Part shown: positions 27,316 to 36,131 of the stretch, in pieces
Numbering within the stretch: position 1 is the first letter of the stretch
Layout: the number at the start of each line of letters is the position of its first letter
Assembly (NCBI RefSeq): GCF_013407855.1
Contig: NZ_JACBZH010000001.1
Span: 3,658,001-3,722,000, forward strand
Reading direction: 5' to 3'
Source of the DNA: Actinopolymorpha rutila
Lineage (GTDB): Bacteria; Actinomycetota; Actinomycetes; Propionibacteriales; Actinopolymorphaceae
DNA length: 64,000 bases
Translations under genes and position numbers: made by a program
The notes under the pieces: model-generated
The model's input: the letters and a program-made list of their open reading frames with translations, nothing else
Databases searched by the model: none
Told to the model about the DNA's origin: nothing

Positions 27316-28275
27316 GTGCTGGAACTCGTAGGTGTCACCAAGCGATACGGCGACCGGGTCGCCGTCGATGATCTCTCCTTGTCGGTCGGGCCCGGGCAGA
27401 TGTTCGGCTTCGTCGGGACCAACGGCGCGGGCAAGACCACGACGATGCGCATCCTCATGGGTGTCCTGGAACAGGACGCCGGGCAGGTCCGGTGGAACGG
27501 CCGCCCGGCCGACGCCGACGCCCGGCGAAGCTTCGGATATATGCCCGAAGAGCGCGGCCTCTACCCGAAGATGCGCATCCGCGAACAACTCGTCTACCTC
27601 GCCCGGCTGCGCGGCACCGCGCGCGACGTGGCTGCCAACGCTGTCGAGGAGCTGCTGGCGGAGTTCGGCCTGGCCGACCGGGGCGGTGACCGGGTGGAGG
27701 CACTCTCCCTCGGCAACCAGCAGCGGGTGCAGTTGGCCGCGGCCCTCGTCCACGACCCCGCCTTCCTGGTGCTGGACGAGCCGTTCTCCGGGCTGGACCC
27801 CGTGGGCGTCGACGCGCTGGCCGAGATTCTCGCCCAGCGGGTACGCCGCGGCGTGGGAGTGCTGTTCTCCAGCCATCAGCTCGATCTGGTCGAACGCCTC
27901 TGCGACGCGGTCGGCATCATCCGGGCCGGCCGGATCGTCGCCACCGGGACGGTCGAGGAGCTCCGGACGCAGAACCGTCCGCGCCGCTACCTCGTCGCGG
28001 TCGGTGCCGGTACGGGCTGGACGTCCGGCGTTCCGGGGGTCGACGTCGTCGCGGAGGACCAGCGGGACGGCAGCCTGGCCACCACAGTCGAGCTGGCCAC
28101 CACGGTCGACCCGCAGCACCTGCTCGACGCCGCCCGCGCGGCCGGGCCGGTGCACGAGTTCCGGCCGCTCACCCCGAGCCTGGTCGACCTCTTCCGCGAG
28201 GTCGTCTCCGAAGAGCTCCCGCAGTCCCCCACCGGCAACCACCGCCGCCCGGCCACCCAGGAGATTCCGGCATGA
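27316..28275 (+). CDS. ABC transporter ATP-binding protein, NatA type
   Basis: 319 residues. Walker A is GTNGAGKTT (near 38), the signature loop is LSLGNQQRVQ (a LSxGNQQ variant usual in NatA/Rv-type exporters), Walker B is FLVLDEPFSGLDP, and the switch histidine is in SSHQLDLV. The last 90 residues form a DUF4162-like C-terminal extension. It powers the permease encoded next, whose start overlaps its stop by four bases. In Bacillus NatAB exports Na+; here the substrate could be ions, drugs or peptides. GTG at 27316 has no clear Shine-Dalgarno sequence. Confidence 0.92.
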   Translation: MLELVGVTKRYGDRVAVDDLSLSVGPGQMFGFVGTNGAGKTTTMRILMGVLEQDAGQVRWNGRPADADARRSFGYMPEERGLYPKMRIREQLVYLARLRGTARDVAANAVEELLAEFGLADRGGDRVEALSLGNQQRVQLAAALVHDPAFLVLDEPFSGLDPVGVDALAEILAQRVRRGVGVLFSSHQLDLVERLCDAVGIIRAGRIVATGTVEELRTQNRPRRYLVAVGAGTGWTSGVPGVDVVAEDQRDGSLATTVELATTVDPQHLLDAARAAGPVHEFRPLTPSLVDLFREVVSEELPQSPTGNHRRPATQEIPA

Positions 28276-29492
28276 GCGCCCCGCTGTCCATGTCCGAGGC
28301 CACCCGCACGGTGGCCCGTCGCGAGCTGACCGAGCGGCTGCGGGACAAGTCGTTCTGGTTCTCCACCGTCCTCACCCTGATCATCCTCGGCGTCGTGCTG
28401 TTCCTGCCGAAGCTGCTGGGCGGTGACGACACCTACCGGATCGCCTACGCCGGATCCGCCGCCGACCAACTCGCCGCGTCGGTGAAGACCCAGGCCACAG
28501 CGCTCGACGTGACGGTCGAACGCGCCCGCTACGCCGACGAGGCGGCCGCTCGCGCCGCCGTCACCGACGGCAAGCTCGACGCGTACGTCGGCGCCGGCAA
28601 GGTGGTCGTCAAGGACAAGCTGGACCCGCAGATCGCAGCGGCGATCCAGTCCGCCCACCGCGACCTCGTCGCCGGCCAGCGGCTTCGTCAGGGCGGCATG
28701 GACCCCGCGGCGGTCCAGGCGGCCCAGCAGGTCGCGCCGCTCACGGTCGACGCCCTCGACCCGACCGACCCCAAGGCCGAGATGCGCGGCCAGATCGCTT
28801 TCATCGGCAGCATCGTGCTCTACGGCCAGCTGATCGGCTACTGCATGTGGGTGGCGTTCGGCATCGTGGAGGAGAAGGCGAGCCGGGTGGTCGAGCTCAT
28901 CCTGTCCGCGATCTCCACCAAGGCGCTGCTGGCCGGGAAGATCCTCGGCATCGGTCTCCTGGGGTTCTGCCAGCTGGCCCTGATCGCGGCGTTCGGGCTC
29001 ACCCTGGGCAACGCGACCGGGATGCTCAACGTCACCGCCGACCTGGTGATCCCCGTCGGGTACGTCATGGTGTGGTTCGTACTCGGCTACGGCTTCTACA
29101 GCTCGGTGTTCGCCGCCAGCGCGGCCCGGGTGTCGCGCCAGGAGGAGCTGCAGAACGTCATCGCGCCGGCCAGCATGAGCATCATGGTGTCGTTCTTCGC
29201 CACCTTCTACGTGAACCAGAACCCCGACGCACTGGTCTCCCGGGTGCTGTCGATCGTGCCGCCGTTCTCGGCGCTGTGCGCTCCGGTGCGGATGGCGCGG
29301 GGTGACGCGCCGCTGTGGGAGATCGGGCTGGCCCTGCTCCTGATGCTGGCCGCGATCTTCGCCCTGGTCGTGAGCGGTGCGCGGATCTACGAGGGCGCGA
29401 TCCTGCGGATGGGCGCCAAGATCTCCCTGATGGACGCGTGGCGCGGCGCGCGGAAGCGCTCCACCCCGGCCGCGGTCGAGGCGGCCCGCTGA
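28272..29492 (+). CDS. ABC transporter permease, NatB / ABC-2 type
   Basis: 406 residues. TM1 (about 34-52) is followed by a large extracytoplasmic domain to about 180 (AGSAADQLAASVKTQATALD onwards), then five helices between about 185 and 380. VEEKASRVVELILSAIS is the conserved cytoplasmic loop of NatB-like ABC-2 permeases that contacts the ATPase. ATGA overlap with the ATPase gene shows coupling. A strong hairpin at 29544 ends the unit. Confidence 0.92.
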   Translation: MSAPLSMSEATRTVARRELTERLRDKSFWFSTVLTLIILGVVLFLPKLLGGDDTYRIAYAGSAADQLAASVKTQATALDVTVERARYADEAAARAAVTDGKLDAYVGAGKVVVKDKLDPQIAAAIQSAHRDLVAGQRLRQGGMDPAAVQAAQQVAPLTVDALDPTDPKAEMRGQIAFIGSIVLYGQLIGYCMWVAFGIVEEKASRVVELILSAISTKALLAGKILGIGLLGFCQLALIAAFGLTLGNATGMLNVTADLVIPVGYVMVWFVLGYGFYSSVFAASAARVSRQEELQNVIAPASMSIMVSFFATFYVNQNPDALVSRVLSIVPPFSALCAPVRMARGDAPLWEIGLALLLMLAAIFALVVSGARIYEGAILRMGAKISLMDAWRGARKRSTPAAVEAAR

Positions 29493-29543
29493 CCGGAGCT
29501 GCTCGCCGAGCAGCCCCGTGGCGCAGGGCCGGAGGACAGACGG

Positions 29544-29576
29544 AACGGCCCCCGCACGACTCGTGCGGGGGCCGTT
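29544..29576. terminator. Very strong bidirectional hairpin
   Basis: A 16-base arm starting AACGGCCCCC (29544-29559) is perfectly complementary to 29561-29576. In practice the apical bases GACTC form the loop. It lies between the convergent NatB-like permease and the peptide-binding protein genes. A short TTCTC follows on the plus strand. Confidence 0.92.
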
Positions 29577-29617
29577 CTCGCGTTCGCTGCGACTACTCCG
29601 CGGCTACCTGAGCAGGC

Positions 29618-31486
29618 CTACTTGCCGGCCGGCTTCAGGTCGCCGGACAACATCAACATGATCGTGAAGTTGTCGGCGTACGGGGAGTTCTGCAGCAGCG
29701 GGTCGCTGTCGGCAGGCCACTTGTCGACCCGGACACCCTCCAGGCACGGGTTGTTGCCGTACCGCTCGAACAGCGGCACGATCGGCAGCAACTCGTTGAA
29801 CACCACCGCCGCCTTGGCGACGTTGCGCTTCTGCTCGGCCTCGTCCAGACCCTGCGCGGCGGAGAGCACGACCTCCTCGAGGTCGATCTGGCCGAACGCC
29901 TTGGTGTTCTGCTTCAGCTCGAAGCCCATCCCCTTGCCGCCCTGGTTGGCGGCGATCGGGATGTTGTGCGTGAACAGGTCGGCCACGAAGGCGAAGTGCG
30001 GGTGCGGCTGGGAGGACGTTCCCCAGCCCTGGATCGCCAGCTCGAAGTTGCCCTTGTCCACGTCGATCGGCTGCTGGGTGAAGGTGACCCCGCGGCCGGT
30101 GACCTTGATCCCGAAGTTCGACAGCTGCTTGGCGGCGTTCTCCCCGGCCGCCGACCAGTCGGCGAACTCCGCCGGGAACGTGAGCTCGTACGCCGCCGGC
30201 TTGCCGTCCGGCTTCATCCAGGAGCTGCCCTGCTTCTTCCAGCCGGCCTGGGTGAGCAGGGTGGCCGCCTTCTTCGGGTCCAGTGGGTACGTGTCGAGCT
30301 TGGCCTGCTCGGCGTCGCTCAGCCAGTCCGGCACCTGGTTGTCGGAGAAGCCGGTCATGAACTTCACGCCCTTGCCGGAGTCGCCCAGCGCGAACGTGCC
30401 GTTGTCGTTCCGGTTGATCGCGTGCGCGATGGCCTGGCGGACCCGCGCGTCCTTGAACTCCGGCAGCTTGGCCATGTTGAAGAAGATCGCCGGCCCGGAG
30501 TAGACCGGCGGCCGGATGATCCGCAGGCCCTTCTTGATCGCCTGCTTCTCGGTCGCCACCGGGAAGCCGTGGGTGGCGTAGTCGACCTGCTTGCCGAGCA
30601 CCAGCGGGGTGACGGTGGGCACCTCGCCGTTGTAGAGCACGATCCGGTCGAACAGCACCTTGTCCGTGGCGTAGCCCTTGTCCTTCTTGAGCAGCGTCAG
30701 CTGGGCGTTGGTGATGCTGTTGAAGTCGAACGTGAACGGACCGCTGGTGATGAACTCCTTGGCAGGGTTCTTCGGGCGGTAGCCCTGCAGGTCCTCGTTC
30801 AGCTTCTTGCCCTCGGGGCTGTCGAGGTCCTTGCCGCCGTTGAACAGGTCCTGCGCGCGCTTGGCGAACGTGCCGTACGTGGCGTCGGAGAAGATGGCCT
30901 GGCGGATGGCGTACCGCTCCAGCACCGTCGACGGCTTCTTCATCGAGAAGACCACGGTCTGGCCGTCGGTGGCCTTCACGTCGTCGATCAGGTCCCACTC
31001 GACCTGGCGCATGATCCGCCGGCACCAGAACGTCGTCACGACGTCCTTGCTGGTGATCGGCTTGCCGTCACTCCACGAAAGCCCCTGGCGGACGTGGTAG
31101 GTGAACGTCTTGGCCTTGCCGTCGAACTCCCACTTCTCGGCCAGCATGGGCTCCCACTTCTTCTCCGCCCAGCGGTACATGCCGCCGGGGAGAAGAATGA
31201 GGTCCTGGTACGGCGTGCCACCCATGATCGAGTCGGTCACACCGCTCATCAGGTTGAAGTGGCCCTTGGGCGGCACGGAGTACGGATAGGCGCCGTGGAA
31301 CTCGCCACCCTTGCCGCCGCCGCCGCCACCGGCGGCTCCACCGCCGCCGCCACCGCCCCCTCCGTTACCGCTGTGCTGGCCGCCACACGCGGACAGCACC
31401 GCGGCGCCCGCGGCACCGAGGCCGAAGATCTCGAGCACCCGTCGCCGGGAAAGCTCGGGCCCGAACGGGCCTGGTGTTGCGTTCAT
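29618..31486 (-). CDS. Oligopeptide/dipeptide ABC transporter substrate-binding lipoprotein, Tat-type signal
   Basis: 622 residues, SBP_bac_5 family; captures peptides (or related solutes) outside the membrane for the OppBCDF transporter encoded upstream. The signal begins SRRRVLEIFGLG, which fits the twin-arginine consensus, and ends in the lipobox LSAC, so a Tat-exported lipoprotein is likely. After the cysteine comes a spacer of some 15 glycines in two runs. The family body follows (GGMYRWAEKKWEPMLAEKWE; FNMAKLPEFKDARVRQAIAH). Start: MNATPGPFG at 31486 with GGGAGG six bases upstream; an ATG at 31504 is less well placed. It is the last gene of the unit. Confidence 0.93.
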   Translation of the reverse strand: MNATPGPFGPELSRRRVLEIFGLGAAGAAVLSACGGQHSGNGGGGGGGGGAAGGGGGGKGGEFHGAYPYSVPPKGHFNLMSGVTDSIMGGTPYQDLILLPGGMYRWAEKKWEPMLAEKWEFDGKAKTFTYHVRQGLSWSDGKPITSKDVVTTFWCRRIMRQVEWDLIDDVKATDGQTVVFSMKKPSTVLERYAIRQAIFSDATYGTFAKRAQDLFNGGKDLDSPEGKKLNEDLQGYRPKNPAKEFITSGPFTFDFNSITNAQLTLLKKDKGYATDKVLFDRIVLYNGEVPTVTPLVLGKQVDYATHGFPVATEKQAIKKGLRIIRPPVYSGPAIFFNMAKLPEFKDARVRQAIAHAINRNDNGTFALGDSGKGVKFMTGFSDNQVPDWLSDAEQAKLDTYPLDPKKAATLLTQAGWKKQGSSWMKPDGKPAAYELTFPAEFADWSAAGENAAKQLSNFGIKVTGRGVTFTQQPIDVDKGNFELAIQGWGTSSQPHPHFAFVADLFTHNIPIAANQGGKGMGFELKQNTKAFGQIDLEEVVLSAAQGLDEAEQKRNVAKAAVVFNELLPIVPLFERYGNNPCLEGVRVDKWPADSDPLLQNSPYADNFTIMLMLSGDLKPAGK

Positions 31487-31534
31487 CAGGTTCCTCCCCA
31501 TCAAGGGATCAGTGCCGCGCTAGGAGGGTTCTGC

Positions 31535-31720
31535 CTAGCGATTCTTCAGGCGTACGAGAACGAAGACCGCCGCCGCGAACACCAGCCCCATGACGAGCAT
31601 GAAGCAGGTGATCACGAACTGTGCCGTGCCGGGCTCGACGATCAGCAGCAACAGCCCGGAGAAGACGACGACGAACGCCGCCACCCGGAATGCCATCAGT
31701 CCGGCGCCGGGGTTGATCAT
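31535..31720 (-). CDS. 61-residue membrane protein inside the peptide-transporter operon
   Basis: Two hydrophobic helices (about 9-28 and 33-55) with a short loop (VEPGTAQ) and a basic C-terminus (VRLKNR). ATG at 31720 overlaps the stop of the upstream ATPase gene by four bases, and the peptide-binding lipoprotein follows, so it is cotranscribed and translationally coupled. Known Opp systems do not need such a subunit; a stabiliser or regulator of the transporter is possible. Confidence 0.75.
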   Translation of the reverse strand: MINPGAGLMAFRVAAFVVVFSGLLLLIVEPGTAQFVITCFMLVMGLVFAAAVFVLVRLKNR

Positions 31721-32616
31721 GCCGCCGGGGCCCCACTGGCCGGGGCGCCGTCGGAGTTCGATGCCCTGGCCGCGGTGCGGGCCGCACGCTTGCGCCGGGC
31801 GAGGTCGGGGTCGGCCTCGGGAACGGCTTCCAGCAGCGCCTTGGTGTAGTTGTCCTGCGGGTCGTCGATGACCCGCAGGGTCGGGCCGTACTCGACGATC
31901 TTCCCCTCGTGCATCACCGCGATGTCGCCTTCGGCGCCGAAGTACTTCGCCATCGCCAGGTCGTGGGTGATGAACAGGAAGCCGACGCCGAGTTCGGTAC
32001 GCAGCTTCGTGAGCATGCGGAGCAACTCGATCCGGATCGACACGTCGAGCATCGAGGTCGCCTCGTCCGCGATGATCAACCGCGGCTCGAGGGTCAGCGC
32101 CCGGGCGACCGCCACCCGCTGGCGCTGCCCACCCGACATCTGGTGGGGAAACTTCGGCATGAACGTCTCGGGCGGGTTGAGGCCCACCTGGGCGAGGAGT
32201 TCGGCTACCCGCTCCCGCGCCTGGGACCGGTTCTTCACCAGACCGTGCCGGCGAAGCGGCGCCGACAGGGTGGTGAAGACGTCCTGGATCGGGTTCAGTG
32301 AGGCGTACGGGTCCTGGTGGACGTACTGCACCGCGCGCCGGAACCGCTTGAACCTGCTCTTGTCCGGGCGCCTGCTCCCGAGGATGTCCTCGCCCTCGAA
32401 CCGCACCACGCCGTCGGAGGGACGCAGCAGCCCGGAGGCGATCTTCGCCGTGGTGCTCTTGCCCGAGCCGCTCTGCCCGACCAGGCAGAGCACCTCGCCC
32501 ACCCCGAGCCGCAGGGTCACGTCGTCGACGGCCCGCACCTCTCCGCGCCGGGTGCTGAACACCTGCGTGATGCCGTCGAGTTCCAGCAGCGGGCCGGACG
32601 TCGCGCCGTCAGCCAT
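31717..32616 (-). CDS. Oligopeptide ABC transporter ATP-binding protein (OppF/DppF type)
   Basis: 299 residues: Walker A GQSGSGKST, Q-loop YVHQDPYASLNP, signature MSGGQRQRVAVARAL, Walker B LIIADEATSMLDVS and switch FITHDLAMAKYF, then the Opp-type C-terminal segment. One of two ATPases driving peptide import with the product of the next gene upstream. ATG at 32616 overlaps that gene's 3' end by eight bases. Confidence 0.93.
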   Translation of the reverse strand: MADGATSGPLLELDGITQVFSTRRGEVRAVDDVTLRLGVGEVLCLVGQSGSGKSTTAKIASGLLRPSDGVVRFEGEDILGSRRPDKSRFKRFRRAVQYVHQDPYASLNPIQDVFTTLSAPLRRHGLVKNRSQARERVAELLAQVGLNPPETFMPKFPHQMSGGQRQRVAVARALTLEPRLIIADEATSMLDVSIRIELLRMLTKLRTELGVGFLFITHDLAMAKYFGAEGDIAVMHEGKIVEYGPTLRVIDDPQDNYTKALLEAVPEADPDLARRKRAARTAARASNSDGAPASGAPAA

Positions 32617-33508
32617 TGGTCGGCACCTCCTTGCGTTCCTCGGTCACCGTGGGCACGGCGTTGATCAGGCTCTTGGTGTACTCGTGCTGCGGGCGGTAGA
32701 AGATGTCGCGGACGTCGGCCATCTCGACGATCTTGCCGTCGTACATCGTGGCCACCCGGGTGGCCAGCTCGGCGGCCACCGCAAGGTCGTGCGAGACGAA
32801 GATCATCGCGAAGTCCAGCCGCTCGTGCAGCTCGTGGATCAGGTCGACGATCGCCCGCTGGGTGAGGATGTCCAGCGCCGTGGTCGGCTCGTCCAGGATG
32901 AGCATCTGCGGACGCAGCAGCATCGCCATCGCGATCAGCACGCGCTGGCGCATGCCGCCGGACAGCTCGTGCGGGTAGGACTTCAGCACCCGGTCGGGGT
33001 CGAGGTCGACGTCGCGAAGGACCTGCGCGGAGCGCTCGTACGCCGTCCGCTTCGACATCGACCGGTCGTGCGCCCGAACGGTGTCGTACATCTGGTCCCA
33101 GACCTTCAGCACCGGGTTGAAGGAGTTCATCGCGCCCTGGAACACCATGGCGGCCTCGGACCACCGGAACTTCCGCAACTGCTGGTTGTCGAGCTTGAGC
33201 AGGTCGACCTTCGAGCCGTCCCGGCGCCGGTAGGTCACCGACCCCGACGGGATCGAGCCCAGCTTCGGCAGCAGCCGCAGCAGGCCCAGGCCCAGCGTGG
33301 TCTTCCCACAGCCGCTCTCCCCGATCAGCGCGATGCTCTCGCCCGGAAAGAGGTCGAAACTCACGCCGTCCACGGCACGGTGGGCCGGGTCGTGCACGCC
33401 CTGACCCGTCTTGTACTCGACCACGAGGTCGCGCACCGACAGGACCGGCTCGCCCGAGGTGTTCTGGGTCGTGTTCGGGGTCGAACCCTCGACTACGCCT
33501 TCTCCCAC
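32609..33508 (-). CDS. Oligopeptide ABC transporter ATP-binding protein (OppD/DppD type)
   Basis: 299 residues: Walker A GESGCGKTT, LSGGMRQRVLIAMAMLL signature region, Walker B MLILDEPTTALDI and switch FVSHDLAV. The gap between Q-loop and signature and the C-terminal part are OppD-like. GTG at 33508 is preceded by TAGGAGG, a near-ideal ribosome-binding site, nine bases after the permease stop. Confidence 0.93.
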   Translation of the reverse strand: MGEGVVEGSTPNTTQNTSGEPVLSVRDLVVEYKTGQGVHDPAHRAVDGVSFDLFPGESIALIGESGCGKTTLGLGLLRLLPKLGSIPSGSVTYRRRDGSKVDLLKLDNQQLRKFRWSEAAMVFQGAMNSFNPVLKVWDQMYDTVRAHDRSMSKRTAYERSAQVLRDVDLDPDRVLKSYPHELSGGMRQRVLIAMAMLLRPQMLILDEPTTALDILTQRAIVDLIHELHERLDFAMIFVSHDLAVAAELATRVATMYDGKIVEMADVRDIFYRPQHEYTKSLINAVPTVTEERKEVPTNG

Positions 33509-33517
33509 AGCGTCCTC

Positions 33518-34435
33518 CTAGTTGTGCCGCAGTCGGGGGTTCAGGATTTCCTCGAACGACCTCGCCATCGTCACGAGCGAGAGCTGGAGGATGCAGATCG
33601 ACAGCACCGGACCGAGGATGTAGCCGAGGCTGCCGTCGAAGAAGATGGCGCCGCGGGTCCAGGCGAAGTTGATCATGATGCCCCAGTTGTCGCCCTGCAT
33701 GGGCGCCAGGCCGAGGAGGTAAAGACCTGCCATCGCGTAGATGGCGTTGGTCATGCCGATGACGAAGTTCATCAGGATGAAGCTCGCCATGTTGGGCAGG
33801 ATCTCCCGGATCACGATCCGGCCGGTGCCGAGGTCGAGCAGCTTCGCCGCCTCGATGTACTCCCGCTGCTTGAGCGAGAACACCTGGGCGCGCACGGCAC
33901 GCAGCAGACCGGGCCAGCCGAGAACGCCGAGGATGACGGCCAGCGTGATCGAGTCGCCCACGCGGTAGAACGCCGCCAGCACCGCGAGCAGGATGATGCT
34001 CGGCACCGTCAGCACGATGTCGGTGGCCGTCACGATGACCGAGTCGACCCGCCCGCCGAGGTAGGCGGCCAGCGCGCCGAAGATCACCGCGATCACGGTG
34101 GAGATCAGCGCGGCGAGGAAGCCCACCAGGATGACCGCCCGGCCGCCGTCGATGACCTGGATCAACACGTCCCGGCCCTCGGAGTCGAAGCCGAACGGGT
34201 GGGTCCAGCTCGCCGGGCCGTAGATGAGGTTGGTGTTGGTCGGCAGGTCGTTCGGCGTGAACAACGGGCCGATCAGGCACACGAGGACCATCAGGGTGAA
34301 GACGCAGAAGCCGAGGAAGCCGGTCTTGCTGCGCATCAACTGGCGTACGAAGCTGCGGAACGCGCCCATGCCCTGCTCGTCAGGCGCCGGGGCCTGGGCC
34401 GGCTGCATCGTGCCGGCGTCGACGATCTGGGTCAC
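33518..34435 (-). CDS. Oligopeptide ABC transporter permease (OppC/DppC type)
   Basis: 305 residues with six membrane helices. The N-terminal helix (about 40-60) precedes the OppC-type extracytoplasmic piece (GPASWTHPFGFDSEGRDVL). The EAA loop is EYIEAAKLLDLGTGRIVIREILPN. It pairs with the OppB-type product to form the translocation pore. GTG at 34435 has GGAGG about eight bases upstream and follows the OppB gene by two bases. Confidence 0.93.
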   Translation of the reverse strand: MTQIVDAGTMQPAQAPAPDEQGMGAFRSFVRQLMRSKTGFLGFCVFTLMVLVCLIGPLFTPNDLPTNTNLIYGPASWTHPFGFDSEGRDVLIQVIDGGRAVILVGFLAALISTVIAVIFGALAAYLGGRVDSVIVTATDIVLTVPSIILLAVLAAFYRVGDSITLAVILGVLGWPGLLRAVRAQVFSLKQREYIEAAKLLDLGTGRIVIREILPNMASFILMNFVIGMTNAIYAMAGLYLLGLAPMQGDNWGIMINFAWTRGAIFFDGSLGYILGPVLSICILQLSLVTMARSFEEILNPRLRHN

Positions 34436-34437
34436 GG

Positions 34438-35523
34438 TCAGCCCTCCTTGCTGGTGATGCGGATCCGCGGGTCGACCCTGCTGTAGAGCAGGTCGGCCAC
34501 GAGGTTGGCCAGCACCACGGAGATGGTGACGATCAGCAGGATGCCTTGCAGGACGGGGTAGTCACGACGCTGGACCGCCTCGTAGAGCAGGAATCCGATG
34601 CCCTGGTACTGCGTCACCTGCTCGACCAGGATCGAGCCGCCGACGACGAAGCCGAGGGAGAGGACGAAGCTGGTGAACAGCGGCAACATGGCGTTGCGGC
34701 CGACGTACTGCACCTGGATCCGGCGGTCGGTGAGCCCCCGTGCTCGGGCGACCGTCACGTAGTCCTCGCCGAGGGTCTCCACCGTCGACGACTTCATCAC
34801 CAGCATCCAGCCGCCGAGCGACGTGAGCACGTAGACGAACATCGGCAGCGCCGCGTGGTAGAAGGCGTCGGAGAGGAAGTACAGGCTGAACTCCGGGTGC
34901 ACGCCCGGCGAGTAGGCGCCGCGCATGTTCGCGATCGGCAGCCACTCCAGCTGGACGCCGAAGAAGACGATGATCATCATCGCCAGCAGGAAGTTCGGGA
35001 TGGAGTGCGTCACCGAGGCGACCAGGGTCATCGCGTGGTCGAAGATGCCGCCGCGGCGGTAGGCCATCGCCATGCCGATGCCGATGCCGAGCACGAAGCT
35101 GATGATCAGCGCGATGCCCACGCTGAACAACGTCCACGGCAGGTAGGCGCCGATCTGGGAGGTCACCGAGGAACCCGGCGAGAGCAGCGAGGTGCCCAGG
35201 TCACCCTGGACCAGGCCGCCCAGGTAGTGGAGGTACTGCATGAACTTCGACTCGTTCGGGTCGAAGGAGAACAGGCCGGCCGCGGCGTTGGCGGCCTCCT
35301 GGTAGCTCATGCCGTACTGCGCGATCTGCTGGTTGATGTAGACGTCCACCGGGTTGCCCGGCAGTAGTCGAACCAGGAAGAAGATGGCGGTCGCAACCAC
35401 GTAGATCGTCAGGAACGCCTTGACGACCCGGCCCACGATGTACTTCGTCGTGGACGATGTCCGGCCGGCCGGTTTCGAGCCCTTCTCCGGCTCGTCCGTG
35501 TCCAGGCTTTCGGTCGCAGCCAC
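34438..35523 (-). CDS. Oligopeptide ABC transporter permease (OppB/DppB type)
   Basis: About 361 residues with six membrane helices; TM1 follows a charged, probably cytosolic N-terminus (DEPEKGSKPAGRTS). The EAA-type motif is GEDYVTVARARGLTDRRIQVQYVGRNA. VRLLPGNPVDVYINQQIAQYGMS is the typical OppB periplasmic start. First gene of the six-gene unit. GTG at 35523 is chosen because GGGAGG lies five bases before it; GTG at 35529 and an ATG at 35574 are in frame but lack a well-spaced site. Confidence 0.9.
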   Translation of the reverse strand: MAATESLDTDEPEKGSKPAGRTSSTTKYIVGRVVKAFLTIYVVATAIFFLVRLLPGNPVDVYINQQIAQYGMSYQEAANAAAGLFSFDPNESKFMQYLHYLGGLVQGDLGTSLLSPGSSVTSQIGAYLPWTLFSVGIALIISFVLGIGIGMAMAYRRGGIFDHAMTLVASVTHSIPNFLLAMMIIVFFGVQLEWLPIANMRGAYSPGVHPEFSLYFLSDAFYHAALPMFVYVLTSLGGWMLVMKSSTVETLGEDYVTVARARGLTDRRIQVQYVGRNAMLPLFTSFVLSLGFVVGGSILVEQVTQYQGIGFLLYEAVQRRDYPVLQGILLIVTISVVLANLVADLLYSRVDPRIRITSKEG

Positions 35524-36131
35524 CTTCACCTCCCGGCTTCTCCCCATCACCGGTACGACCGGCGGCTTCCGCACACAAAGCGCGGTCGATCCGACACTGT
35601 CGACACAGGGATGCGTGATTTCACATAGTGCTCCCGGCGCGGATTCGCGCCGGGAACTTTGGCTGACCCGGAACGTATACCTTCACCCGGGCGGAACGGA
35701 ACCACATCAGGCAAGTTGTAACCCGATTTTGTTGCGGAAATCTGCACACTCCCGCCTATGTCCACCCGGTTTCGCGCATCCGCCCGCACCTTATGTCCGT
35801 TTTCATGGTGATTTCGAAGGGTGTCGCGGCGATCTTGGCGGCGCCGCGCGCCGGATGGCTCCCCGGCGTTCACGCACCGCCGGTTGTGTACGAATGGCAA
35901 AGGGCGGCAGGCGGGTGTCGTCCCAGCCTTTGCGGTCAACGCTCACAGCCCGGTTTTCGGTCGACTCCGGAAAGCGTTCGGACAATTACTACGAGCAATC
36001 AGAGCACGACTTTGTTGCCCATCAATGTGATATTTACCGCAATCGTTCTTTCGACGTACGGGGAACGGGCCGAGAAGGCCGACGAGCCGTGGTTCGGGAT
36101 CGAGCGGCCGATTACTCAGGGGCCGGCCGAG
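35524..36131. other. 608-bp intergenic region, AT-richer, upstream of the peptide transporter
   Basis: No convincing gene is seen in any frame. Bases 35930-36060 are markedly less GC-rich than the flanks. A perfect 10-bp hairpin (35632-35655) would lie in the 5' leader of the transporter mRNA. On the minus strand TACGTT (35672-35677) could be a -10, giving a leader of about 140 bases. The IMPase gene ends at the far side. Confidence 0.55.
35632..35655. promoter_or_regulatory. Hairpin in the leader of the peptide-transporter operon
   Basis: TCCCGGCGCG (35632-35641) and CGCGCCGGGA (35646-35655) pair perfectly around a four-base loop, about 110 bases before the OppB start. It may act as an attenuator, an mRNA stabiliser, or a terminator for plus-strand transcription. 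Confidence 0.55.
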
